The translations under genes were made by a program, and so were the position numbers. The notes beneath the pieces were generated by a model. That model saw nothing but the letters and a program-made list of their open reading frames with translations. It did not search any database and was not told the origin of the DNA. Below are positions 35,350-43,413 of a stretch of DNA of 64,000 bases, in pieces (position 1 is the stretch's first letter; the number at the start of each line of letters is the position of its first letter). The stretch is from JAVVHH01 sp963848035 (GTDB taxonomy: Bacteria; Pseudomonadota; Alphaproteobacteria; Acetobacterales; Acetobacteraceae), in NCBI GenBank assembly GCA_963848035.1, contig CAWKCD010000001.1, positions 682,001-746,000 of the forward strand, written 5' to 3'.

Positions 35350-36026
35350 TTGTGCGCCTCGTCGGTGCCGGAGAGATGCGGCGCGGCGCTCGTTTGCGTG
35401 CGCCACTGCGCCAACTGCGTCGTGACCGCCCGAGCGCGCTCCGGCGACATCGCCGCCAGGATGGGACCCGCTTTGGCCTCCTTCATCCGATCCAAAACCG
35501 GAATGAGCACGGCACTGTCCAGATCGTTGAAGATCGTGGCGGCGTCGCGCGGCCGCATCGCTTCGTATGTCTTGACCAGGCCGCGCCAATTCGCCTCGTC
35601 GCGCTCGTGACGATCCTTGTCGAGCTGCTCGAGTTTGGTCTGCAGCGCGGCCATCTGCTGCATACGTTCCGTCAGTCGACGCTCGGCGGCGGACAGCAGC
35701 GCCTCGCGCTCGTCCAGCTTGGTCGACTGCGCCTCGATCTGCGTGCGGCGCGCGCGCAGATCCTGCAGCGCGGCCCGTTCGGAGTCGCTGATCTGCGGCT
35801 CGGGCGGTGTCGCCACCGGCGCGGGTATCGGGGCGGCGCCGGGTTTGCGCTCGCTCTGCACGGGCTTCTCCTCATGGGCCGGCTTGGGCGCCGTCTCATG
35901 CGCGGTGGTGTTGGCGCGCGCCGGCGAGCCGATGCCGACGGCCTGCATCAATCCCGCTGTCTTGACCGCGGTCAGCGCCGCCATCAGGACGATCGTCGCG
36001 GGAAGCGGACGGATCTTGATCATCAT
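35346..36026 (-). CDS. motE: MotE-like flagellar motor protein (MgtE N-terminal-type domain)
   Basis: The 226-residue protein has an N-terminal membrane anchor/signal (IRPLPATIVLMAALTAVKTAGLM), a Pro/Lys/Glu-rich periplasmic stretch, a coiled coil (about 85-150) and a C-terminal module YEAMRPRDAATIFNDLDSAVLIPVLDRMKEAKAGPIL with AAMSPERARAVTTQL, the MgtE-N-like fold of MotE. MotE folds MotC/stabilises the stator in Rhizobia. Start ATG 36026 overlaps the upstream stop as ATGA, and its own stop overlaps the next gene the same way. No motC is in the window. Confidence 0.8.
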   Translation of the reverse strand: MMIKIRPLPATIVLMAALTAVKTAGLMQAVGIGSPARANTTAHETAPKPAHEEKPVQSERKPGAAPIPAPVATPPEPQISDSERAALQDLRARRTQIEAQSTKLDEREALLSAAERRLTERMQQMAALQTKLEQLDKDRHERDEANWRGLVKTYEAMRPRDAATIFNDLDSAVLIPVLDRMKEAKAGPILAAMSPERARAVTTQLAQWRTQTSAAPHLSGTDEAHK

Positions 36027-36460
36027 TGGCCTCCCCGGAGTGCCAGCAGCAGTTCGCGTTCGGCCTGGCTCCGCACCTTCGGTTCGGCGGCTGCCGAGGA
36101 ACTCGCCGCGGGCGCAGGCGGCCCTCCTGCCGTGTGCCGGGTCGCGCGCACCAGCCCATCCAACCGGTCGGCCACGGTCGTCCCGCGGTCGATCAGGAAC
36201 TGCAGGTCGTCGCGCAACGACGAGCCCAGTTCCAACCGCTGCACCAGCACCTGCGCCGTATCGGACGCCACCGCGTTCAAGCGATTGATGCCCGCCTCCG
36301 CCTGCCGCGCGCTATCGTCGAAGCCCGCAATCGCCTGGCCGAGCGCGGTGCGATCCTGGCGCAGGCTCTTCAACGCGCGCTCCAGCCGAACGGCGTGGAT
36401 GAGTGTGACGCCGAGCAGGCCGACAAGCCCGAGCTCGAGAATCCAATCGATGCTGCCCAT
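36023..36460 (-). CDS. DUF6468 domain protein of the flagellar operon
   Basis: The 145-residue protein has an N-terminal transmembrane helix (IDWILELGLVGLLGVTLIHAV) followed by a charged helical segment (RLERALKSLRQDRTALGQAI), further coiled-coil-like helices and a basic C-terminus. The DUF6468 family is found between fliM and motE in alphaproteobacteria; function unknown, probably membrane-associated in or near the motor. ATG 36460 is 4 nt after the fliM stop, and its stop overlaps motE. Confidence 0.75.
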   Translation of the reverse strand: MGSIDWILELGLVGLLGVTLIHAVRLERALKSLRQDRTALGQAIAGFDDSARQAEAGINRLNAVASDTAQVLVQRLELGSSLRDDLQFLIDRGTTVADRLDGLVRATRHTAGGPPAPAASSSAAAEPKVRSQAERELLLALRGGQ

Positions 36461-36464
36461 GACC

Positions 36465-37454
36465 TCAAACCTGCTCAGTTGGTGGCGCGATGAGCGCGCG
36501 CGCCAGCGTTTCTTCGATCCGCACCGCGACCTGATCCTTCTTTCGCCCGACCCGGCCGGAGAACATCGGCACCGTGCCGCAGCGCAGCTGCACCGAGCCG
36601 CCGGGTCCGGCATTCAGCATGATCCGGCTGCCGACCTGCAGCTTCATGACCTCGTTCAGCGACATCGTGGTCTCGTCGAGCACCACGTCGAGCTCGACAT
36701 CCGTGTCCCGCAGCTGCTCGGCAAGATGGGTCTCCCAGATACTGTCGCGGCCGAACCGCTCGCCCATGAACTGCTGCAGCAGCAATTCACGCACCGGTTC
36801 GAGCGTCGCATAAGGCAGCAGCAGCTCCAGACGGCCGCCACGATCATCCATGTCCACCCGTAGGCGGACCACGATCGCAGCGTTCGACGGGCGTGAAATG
36901 GTTGCAAAGCGCGGATTTACTTCCAGCCGCTCGAACTTGATCGTCAGCTTGCAGAGCGGGTCGAAGCTCGCCGCCAGATCCTTCAGCACCAGCTCGACCA
37001 GCCGCTCGACCAGCTTGCGCTCGATCGTGGTATACGGCCGCCCCTCGATCCGCATGGCCGCCGTCCCGCGGCGTCCGCCGAGCAGCACGTCGACGATCGA
37101 ATAGATCAGCGCCGAATCCACGACCATCAGGCCGTAATTGTCCCACTCCTCGATCTTGAACACCGCCAACATCGCCGGCAGCGGGATGCTGTTGAGGTAG
37201 TCGCCGAACCGCAGCGACACGATGTTGTCGATCCCGGCCTCGACGTTGTCGCTGGTGAAGTTGCGCAGCGTCGTCGACAGGATGCGGATCAGCCGATCGA
37301 ACACGATCTCCAGCATCGGCAGCCGCTCGAACGACACCAGCCCGGAGCTGATGATCCGCTCGACCGCATGCACTTCGCGCGTCGGGCTGTCGCCCAGCCC
37401 GAGAAGGCTGTCGATCTCGGCCTGGTCGAGAATGCGCTCGCCGTCCCCGTTCAT
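36465..37454 (-). CDS. fliM: flagellar motor switch protein FliM
   Basis: The 329-residue protein forms the C-ring with FliG and FliN and binds CheY-P. The N-terminal LDQAEIDSLLGLGD is the CheY-binding segment; the middle CheC-like domain follows (RNFTSDNVEAGIDNIVSLRFGDYLNS, MVVDSALIYSIVDVLLGGRRG), and the C-terminal SpoA-like domain ends VQLRCGTVPMFSGRVGRKKDQVAV. ATG 37454 overlaps the fliL stop as ATGA. Length is standard. The usual partner fliN is not in the window. Confidence 0.95.
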   Translation of the reverse strand: MNGDGERILDQAEIDSLLGLGDSPTREVHAVERIISSGLVSFERLPMLEIVFDRLIRILSTTLRNFTSDNVEAGIDNIVSLRFGDYLNSIPLPAMLAVFKIEEWDNYGLMVVDSALIYSIVDVLLGGRRGTAAMRIEGRPYTTIERKLVERLVELVLKDLAASFDPLCKLTIKFERLEVNPRFATISRPSNAAIVVRLRVDMDDRGGRLELLLPYATLEPVRELLLQQFMGERFGRDSIWETHLAEQLRDTDVELDVVLDETTMSLNEVMKLQVGSRIMLNAGPGGSVQLRCGTVPMFSGRVGRKKDQVAVRIEETLARALIAPPTEQV

Positions 37455-37970
37455 TGAACGAGCAACTCGACGAACAGCACATCCAGCACCCGCGCCGGCG
37501 CCGCGGCGATGCTGACGCGCGAGATCAGTTCCTCGCGCAGCCGGTAGGTACCGGCAGTCCCGCGCAACTCCTCGGGCCGAACCTCGCGCAGATAGCTCTG
37601 GAACAGGTCCAGCACCCGCGGCATGGCGTTCTGTACGATCGGAAGATCCTCCTTCTTCGAAAGCTCCAGCTTCGCCTTCAGCTTGATGAAGGATGCGCGT
37701 CGACCGCCCGCATTCAGGTTCGCCACGACGTCGGGCATATCCATGAAGATGTGCGCCGGCGTCTCCGGCGCCCTTCGCCTCGCCATGCTCCCCATGCGCA
37801 GCCTCGCCCTCACGAGCGTGCTCACCGCCCCCGAGCAGGCCGGGGATCACGCCGGAAAACCATCCGCCCGCGCCGGCCGCGATCAACACGACGGCCACGA
37901 TCAGAAGGAGCTTGCCCTTCCCCTTCTTCTTTTCCGGTGGACCTTCGACCGCCGCCGCTGTCGCGCTCAT
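37451..37970 (-). CDS. fliL: flagellar basal-body protein FliL, apparent frameshift
   Basis: ATG 37970 opens SATAAAVEGPPEKKKGKGKLLLIVAVVLIAAGAGGWF, the cytoplasmic lead and single transmembrane helix of FliL, followed by a His/Glu-rich stretch. Near 37775, in a GGCGCCGG context, one extra base breaks the frame; the neighbouring frame then gives HIFMDMPDVVANLNAGGRRASFIKLKAKLEL and the C-terminal VLDVLFVELLVQ, typical of FliL. Repaired length is about 172 residues. FliL supports stator function and high torque. A near-consensus CtrA box lies 40 nt upstream of the start. Confidence 0.8.
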
Positions 37971-38009
37971 TTTGATGCTCCTTGGCTGGCCGGAGCATGC
38001 GCAGATATC

Positions 38010-38026
38010 GGTTAACGAAGGCCTAA
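38010..38026 (-). promoter_or_regulatory. CtrA-type box upstream of fliL
   Basis: On the minus strand TTAG-N7-TTAACC (38026-38010) matches the CtrA consensus TTAA-N7-TTAAC at all but one base and sits 40 nt upstream of the fliL start, at the promoter of the fliL-fliM-DUF6468-motE operon. It overlaps the 3' end of the DMT permease gene. Confidence 0.5.
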
Positions 38027-38931
38027 TGGACGATGAGAACGATCATCACCCCGAGCACGACGAGGAACAGGCCGCCGACCTCGGCCCGCCGAAGCGTCTC
38101 GCGCAGGTAGAATCGGCTGAAAAGCAGCGTGAAGATCACCTCCACCTGCCCAAGCGTCCTTACCAACGCCACTGGCGCCAGGGCGAACGCCGCGAACCAG
38201 CAGCCCGACCCGCAGGCCGACAGCGCCCCCACCCACGCCGCGCTCCGCCACGCCGTGAAGGCCTCCCGCAACCCGGACGGCTCGCGCCATGCCATCCAGC
38301 TCCCCTGCACCAAGCTCTGCAGCGTGTTCGTGACCACCAGCGCCATCAGGGCCGCGAGGATCTTGTCCGGCGTCGCCAGCGCCAGCGTCGCCGCCTTGAT
38401 CCCGACCCCGGCCAGCGCGAACCCGGTCCCCGCGCCGATCCCGCACAGCGCCGCCGGCTGCACCGTCGCGCGCAGCAGCGCGCCCGGCGCCAGCCCGCGC
38501 CCGGCCAGCGACAGCACCAGCACGCCGCACACCCCGACGCCGATCCCGATCCACGCCAGCGGCGCCAGCGCCTCGCCGAGCACGAACCACGACACCACCG
38601 CCGCCTGCACCGCGTCCGTCTTCGAATAGGCCGTGCCGACCACGAAATTACGGTGCCCGAACGCCATGATCAGCAGCGACGTGCCCACGACCTGCGCCAT
38701 TCCCCCGCCCGCGCACCCCAACAGGAACCCGGCGCTAAGCGGCGGCAAACTCGCCCGCGTCACCACCACATACGTGCTCAGCAGCGCCACGCCGACCGGG
38801 ATCGCATAGAAGAATCGGACCAGCGCCGCCGTGCCCACCGAATATCGGCTCCGCAACCGCTGCTGCAGCGCCGTCCGCCAGGTCTGGAACAGCGCCGCTG
38901 CCAGCGTGATCGGCACCCACAGCGTGATCAC
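38023..38931 (-). CDS. EamA/DMT-superfamily permease
   Basis: The product of about 302 residues has about ten hydrophobic helices arranged as two repeats: an N-terminal set from ITLWVPITLAAALFQTWRTALQQRL, a middle Ala/Gly-rich part, and a C-terminal set ending VALVRTLGQVEVIFTLLFSRFYLRETLRRAEVGGLFLVVLGVMIV, typical of EamA transporters. Substrate unknown. The start is uncertain: GTG 38931 places the first helix at the N-terminus; in-frame codons up to 39045 would add about 38 residues of non-helical sequence. It is upstream of, and apparently separate from, fliL. Confidence 0.75.
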   Translation of the reverse strand: MITLWVPITLAAALFQTWRTALQQRLRSRYSVGTAALVRFFYAIPVGVALLSTYVVVTRASLPPLSAGFLLGCAGGGMAQVVGTSLLIMAFGHRNFVVGTAYSKTDAVQAAVVSWFVLGEALAPLAWIGIGVGVCGVLVLSLAGRGLAPGALLRATVQPAALCGIGAGTGFALAGVGIKAATLALATPDKILAALMALVVTNTLQSLVQGSWMAWREPSGLREAFTAWRSAAWVGALSACGSGCWFAAFALAPVALVRTLGQVEVIFTLLFSRFYLRETLRRAEVGGLFLVVLGVMIVLIVH

Positions 38932-39035
38932 GAGGAAAAGATCCGGTTCACCCGCGCATCCTGCCCACCGCCGTTTCGATCCGTCCAGGCACGGCCCGCG
39001 CGGAACCGGCATGCGCCCCCTGACGTTGGACATGC

Positions 39036-39293
39036 ATGCGCTCACTCCTCGCCGCGATGCTGGTCCTCAATGCCCTACCGGCCTACGCCGCCAGCGGACC
39101 CTGGACACCGGCACCCACCCCCAACGTCGGCGTCAACGATCACGTCACGCCGACCGCCCGCGCCGGCAAATCGACCGGTTCAGCCCAGGACGCCCCGTTC
39201 AGCGGCATCCCGACCGGCAGCGTCACCGCCGGCGGCGCGACCAGCAGCAACACCGTCAACGGCGCACAGACGCCGGACCTGTCGGTCAAGTAA
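39036..39293 (+). CDS. small secreted Thr/Ser/Gly-rich protein
   Basis: The 85-residue protein has a signal peptide (RSLLAAMLVLNALPAYAASG) and a low-complexity, Thr/Gly/Ser/Pro-rich mature part that includes IPTGSVTAGGATSSNTVNG. No Cys or domain. The 5' end lies close to, and divergent from, the DMT permease. Function unknown. Confidence 0.5.
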   Translation: MRSLLAAMLVLNALPAYAASGPWTPAPTPNVGVNDHVTPTARAGKSTGSAQDAPFSGIPTGSVTAGGATSSNTVNGAQTPDLSVK

Positions 39294-40475
39294 TCAGCCG
39301 GTATTGCCGGACCAGACCACTCCGTAGAGCGAGACGATCTCCGCCTCGCTCGGCACCCGGGGATTGTTCGCCGGGCTCCCCGACGCGATCGCCTGTCGCG
39401 CCATCGTCTCGAGCTTGCCGTCCCACTCCCGCTTGTCGATCCCGAACGCCGCCGGCGTCGGCACGTCCAGATCTCGATTGAGCGCGACCAGCCCCTCTGC
39501 GAGCCGCTCCGCCGCCACCGGATCCGAATCCGTCGCATCGGCGAACCCGATCTCCCGCGCCGCGGCCGCGTACCGCCTCTCCGCCGCCTCCAGCCCGAAG
39601 CGCGTGATCGCCGGCAGCAGCATGGCGTTCGACAAACCATGCGGCACATGGAAATGCGCCCCGATCGGCCGCGACATCCCGTGCACCAGCGCCACCGAAC
39701 TGTTGGTGAACGCGATGCCGGCCAGCATCGCCCCCAACATCATCGCCTCCCGCGCCCGTGCATTGTCCGGCTCGGCATACGCGGTCCGCAGATTCGCCCC
39801 GATCAACCGCATGGCCGCCACCGCCTGCGTATCGGAATAGACATTCGCCCGACGCGACACGAACGCCTCCAGCGCATGCGTCAGGCTATCGACGCCAGTA
39901 TCCGCCGTGATCCGTTTAGGAACCGTAAACGTCAGCTCGTAATCAACGATCGCCGCCAGCGGCAGCGCGGCCATCCCCGCGATCAGCATCTTCTCGCCGC
40001 GCTCGGTGTCCGTGATCACCGTGAACCGCGTCGCCTCGCTTCCCGTACCCGCCGTCGTCGGAATCGCGATCACCGGCAGCCCGGCCGCGTCGTTGCTGAC
40101 CGGCACCTTGAAGTCGCGCATATGCTGCCCGGCGCCCGAGGCCCGTCCGCCCGCCAGGATGGCCATCGCCTTTGCCGTATCGATCGGCGACCCGCCCCCG
40201 AACCCGATCAGGCAATCGCACCGCCCCAGCAGCGCGACCCCCGCCTCGATCACCGTGTCCGTCGGCTCCGGCACCGTCTCGCTGAACACCTCCGCCACGA
40301 TCCCAGCCGCCGCCAACGGGTCCAGACACCGCCGCACCAGCCCCGAAGTGACCATGTACGGGTCCGTCACCACCAACGGCCGCGACAGCCCGAACCGCTG
40401 CAGCACCTCGGCCACCTGCGCCACCGCGCCCCCGCCCACGAGCAGGTTCCGCGGCGAAACCAATGAAGCGATCAT
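39294..40475 (-). CDS. iron-containing alcohol dehydrogenase (type III)
   Basis: The 393-residue enzyme has the family order: SRPLVVTDPYMVTSG near the N-terminus, LIGFGGGSPIDTAKAM (GGGS nucleotide motif), IPTTAGTGSEATRFTVITD, and metal-site segments TGVDSLTHALEAFVS and SSVALVHGMSRPIGAHFHVPHG with the His residues that bind the divalent metal. Such enzymes reduce aldehydes or ketones, or oxidise short alcohols. ATG 40475 overlaps the stop of the upstream ABC ATPase (TGATG), so it is the last gene of the aldolase-ABC-ABC-ADH operon. Confidence 0.9.
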   Translation of the reverse strand: MIASLVSPRNLLVGGGAVAQVAEVLQRFGLSRPLVVTDPYMVTSGLVRRCLDPLAAAGIVAEVFSETVPEPTDTVIEAGVALLGRCDCLIGFGGGSPIDTAKAMAILAGGRASGAGQHMRDFKVPVSNDAAGLPVIAIPTTAGTGSEATRFTVITDTERGEKMLIAGMAALPLAAIVDYELTFTVPKRITADTGVDSLTHALEAFVSRRANVYSDTQAVAAMRLIGANLRTAYAEPDNARAREAMMLGAMLAGIAFTNSSVALVHGMSRPIGAHFHVPHGLSNAMLLPAITRFGLEAAERRYAAAAREIGFADATDSDPVAAERLAEGLVALNRDLDVPTPAAFGIDKREWDGKLETMARQAIASGSPANNPRVPSEAEIVSLYGVVWSGNTG

Positions 40476-41554
40476 CAAACCTCCGGACGCACCAGCGCGC
40501 GCCGCTCGGCATACAGCGCCAGCCGCTTGGCCGCGAGCGGCGGCGCCGGCCGGTTCTCGTCGATCAGCGCCGCCTCCGGCAACTCCTCCGCCCGATGGCA
40601 CGCCGAGAAATGCTCCGCCTCGATCGTCCGCAGCGCCGGGTCCTCGACCCGGCAACGCTCGATCACGAACGGGCACCGTGTATGGAACCGGCAGCCCGTC
40701 GGTATGTTCGTCGGGCTCGGCACGTCCCCGCCCGGCACCTGCCGCGCCACCTTCCGATGCGGGTCCGGCCGCGGGATCGCCGACAGCAGCGCCCGCGTAT
40801 ACGGATGCCGCGGATTGGCGAACACCCGCCCCTTCGGCCCGATCTCCACGATCCGCCCGAGATACATCACCGCCACCCGGTCGGCGACGTGCTTCACCAC
40901 CGCCAGATCATGCGCGATGAACAGATACGAAAGTCCTAACCGCCCCTGCAGGTCCTTCAGCAGGTTAACCACCTGCGCCTGGATCGACACGTCCAGCGCG
41001 CTCACCGGCTCGTCCAGCACCACCAGCGCCGGCTCCACCGCCAGCGCCCGCGCGATCCCGATCCGCTGCCGCTGCCCGCCCGAGAATTCGTGCGGATACC
41101 GAGCCGAGTGGTACGGCGCCAGCCCCACCAGCGCGAGCAACTCCGCCACCCGCGTCCGCCGCGCCGCCCGGTCGCCGATCCCATGCACGGCCAACGGCTC
41201 GTCCACGATCTCGCCCACCGTCATCCGCGGATTGAGCGACGCGAACGGGTCCTGGAACACGATCTGCATCCGCCGCCGCAACGCCCGCAGCGCGCCGCCC
41301 GTCAGCGACGTGATGTCCTCCCCCTCGAACCGCACCGCCCCCGCCGTCGGCTCGATCAGCCGCAGCACCAGCCGCGCCGTCGTGCTCTTGCCGCACCCGC
41401 TCTCGCCCACCAGCGCCAGCGTCTCGCCCCGCTGCAGGCGGAACGACAGCCCATCCACCGCCCGCACCATCCCCACGGTCCGCGGCAAAACCAGCCCCCG
41501 CCGGATCGGATAATGCTTCTCGAGCCCGATCACCTCCAACAGCGTCTCGCTCAA
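40475..41554 (-). CDS. ABC transporter ATP-binding protein, DppF/OppF type
   Basis: The 359-residue ATPase starts at TTG 41554, overlapping the previous gene's stop as TTGA. It has Walker A GESGCGKST, Q-loop VFQDPFASLNPRMTVGE, signature FSGGQRQRIGIARAL, Walker B ALVVLDEPVSALD and the H-loop IAHDLAVVKH. The C-terminal oligopeptide-type extension carries the Cys cluster TGCRFHTRCPFVIERC (Fe-S or zinc region) usual for DppF/OppF. No permease or binding protein is encoded next to it. Substrate unknown; the other genes in the operon suggest a sugar-derived compound or peptide-like ligand, as inference. Confidence 0.88.
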   Translation of the reverse strand: MSETLLEVIGLEKHYPIRRGLVLPRTVGMVRAVDGLSFRLQRGETLALVGESGCGKSTTARLVLRLIEPTAGAVRFEGEDITSLTGGALRALRRRMQIVFQDPFASLNPRMTVGEIVDEPLAVHGIGDRAARRTRVAELLALVGLAPYHSARYPHEFSGGQRQRIGIARALAVEPALVVLDEPVSALDVSIQAQVVNLLKDLQGRLGLSYLFIAHDLAVVKHVADRVAVMYLGRIVEIGPKGRVFANPRHPYTRALLSAIPRPDPHRKVARQVPGGDVPSPTNIPTGCRFHTRCPFVIERCRVEDPALRTIEAEHFSACHRAEELPEAALIDENRPAPPLAAKRLALYAERRALVRPEV

Positions 41555-42552
41555 GCGACCAAGTCCTCCACCGGCGCCCGGATGCAGGCCGCCACATGCC
41601 CCGCCCCCAGCGTCCGCAACGGCGGATCCACCGCCGTGCAGGCCTCCGCCGAGAACACGCAGCGCGGATGGAACCGGCATCCCGCCGGCAACGCGAACGG
41701 CGCCGGCACCGACCCCTCGATCGCGAGCAGCCGCTCCCGCTCCTCCTCCACCTTCGGGATGCTCCCCAGCAGCCCCAGCGTATAGGGATGCTGCGGATCG
41801 TCGAAGATATCCGGCCCCGCCGACCGTTCCACGACCCGGCCGGCGTACATCACCGCCACCTCGTCGGCCATCTCCGCCACCACGCCCAGATCATGCGTGA
41901 TCAGGATGATCGCCATCCCCGTCTGCGCCTGCAGATCCCGCAGCAAATCCAGGATCTGCGCCTGCACCGTCACATCCAGCGCCGTCGTCGGCTCGTCCGC
42001 GATCAGCAGGTCCGGGCTGCACGCCAGCGCCATCGCAATCATCACGCGCTGCCGCATCCCGCCGCTCATCTGATGCGGATAATCGTCCAACCGCCGCGCC
42101 GCGCCCGGGATCCGCACCCGCTCCAACGCCGCGATCGCCCCCGCCCGCAACGCCGACTTCGACCGCGACCGGTCATGCGCCCGCATCGCCTCGGTGATCT
42201 GATCGCCCACCGTGAACACCGGGTTGAGCGACGTCATCGGCTCCTGGAAGATCATCGCGATCCGGTTGCCGCGGATATCGCGCATCGCGCTCGCCGGCAG
42301 CGTCAGCAGATCCTTCCCCTCGAACAGCACCCGCCCCTGCGCCACCCGCCCCGGCGGCGGCACCAGCCGCATCACCGACAGCGACAGCATGCTCTTCCCG
42401 CACCCGCTCTCGCCCACGATCCCCAGCGTCTGCCCCGGCCGAACCTCCAGGCTCACCCCGTCCACCGCCGCCACGTCGCCCGACTGCCCGCGGAACACCG
42501 TCCGCAGATCCTCGATCCGGAGCAGCGGCCCCGCCGCCCGGCTCTCCGGCAA
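41551..42552 (-). CDS. ABC transporter ATP-binding protein, DppD/OppD type
   Basis: The 333-residue ATPase pairs with the next gene as the usual DppD/DppF couple. Walker A GESGCGKSM has Met instead of the usual Ser/Thr after Lys, as in many OppD/DppD proteins. Others are IFQEPMTSLNPVFTVGDQ, signature MSGGMRQRVMIAMAL, Walker B LLIADEPTTALD, HDLGVVAEM and the C-terminal Cys motif AGCRFHPRCVFSAEAC. The start is TTG 42552, 4 nt after the aldolase stop. No membrane subunits are adjacent. Confidence 0.88.
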   Translation of the reverse strand: MPESRAAGPLLRIEDLRTVFRGQSGDVAAVDGVSLEVRPGQTLGIVGESGCGKSMLSLSVMRLVPPPGRVAQGRVLFEGKDLLTLPASAMRDIRGNRIAMIFQEPMTSLNPVFTVGDQITEAMRAHDRSRSKSALRAGAIAALERVRIPGAARRLDDYPHQMSGGMRQRVMIAMALACSPDLLIADEPTTALDVTVQAQILDLLRDLQAQTGMAIILITHDLGVVAEMADEVAVMYAGRVVERSAGPDIFDDPQHPYTLGLLGSIPKVEEERERLLAIEGSVPAPFALPAGCRFHPRCVFSAEACTAVDPPLRTLGAGHVAACIRAPVEDLVA

Positions 42553-42556
42553 CGTC

Positions 42557-43327
42557 TCAGCCCCGGTAATCAGGCTTGTCCGAGTCGATCAGCCGCAAGC
42601 AGCTCTCCCACATGAACTCGTAGTGCTCGAGCGCCTCCTCCCGGTTGAACTGGTCCGCCGTGTGACGGCAAACCTCGTCCGAGGGGATCACCAGCTCGGA
42701 CCCGCCCGAAAGCGCCGCCACCTGCGCCTGGCACGCCCGCTCGAGATAATAGATGTTGCTGAATGCCTCAGGGATCGACCGCCCCGCGCACAGCAGCCCA
42801 TGATTGGCCAGGATCATCGCCTGATGCGATCCCAGATCCTGCACCAGCCGCTCCCGCTCATCGAGATCCAGCGCGATCCCCTCATAGCCATGATACGCCA
42901 GCCGCCCATAGAACTTCAGCGCATGCTGGCTGATCGGCAGCAGCCCCTGCCGCTGCGCCGCCACCGCCATCCCCGCCGCGGTATGCGTATGCACCACGCA
43001 GGTCAGGTCCTCCCGCGCCATGTGGATCGCCGAATGGATCGTGAACCCCGCCGCATTCACCCGCTGGCTCGTCTGCTCGCCCACCACGTTGCCGTCGCAA
43101 TCGATCTTCACCAGATCCGAGGCCCGCATCTCATGGAACATCCGGCCATACTGGTTGATCAGGAAATGGTGCTCCGGCCCTGGCACCCGCGCGCTGATAT
43201 GGGTGTAGATCAGGTCGGTCATCCGGAAGTGCGCCACCAGCCGATACAGCGCGGCCAGGTCGCACCGGACCTTCCACTCCGCTTCCGACACGCCGGCGAG
43301 TTGGGCAGGATGTGTTGCGACGTTCAT
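42557..43327 (-). CDS. class II aldolase/adducin family protein
   Basis: The 256-residue protein has IYTHISARVPG (substrate loop), HFLINQYGRMFHEM, the zinc-site pair in VVHTHTAAGMAVAA, and a third His in LANHGLLCAG. The adducin-type C-terminus is also present. It is a different branch from the aldolase at 4029-4826. ATG 43327 has GAGGG upstream. It is the first gene of an operon with two ABC ATPases and an iron alcohol dehydrogenase; an aldol cleavage product (aldehyde) could feed the last enzyme, which is an inference from order. Confidence 0.88.
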   Translation of the reverse strand: MNVATHPAQLAGVSEAEWKVRCDLAALYRLVAHFRMTDLIYTHISARVPGPEHHFLINQYGRMFHEMRASDLVKIDCDGNVVGEQTSQRVNAAGFTIHSAIHMAREDLTCVVHTHTAAGMAVAAQRQGLLPISQHALKFYGRLAYHGYEGIALDLDERERLVQDLGSHQAMILANHGLLCAGRSIPEAFSNIYYLERACQAQVAALSGGSELVIPSDEVCRHTADQFNREEALEHYEFMWESCLRLIDSDKPDYRG

Positions 43328-43413
43328 GGGATCCCTCCATTGGGCGATCGAGAGCTTGCTCGGCCTATCCTTGCACGCCCCGCGCCCCGGTCAAGCAATT
43401 GCCGCACCGCCGC

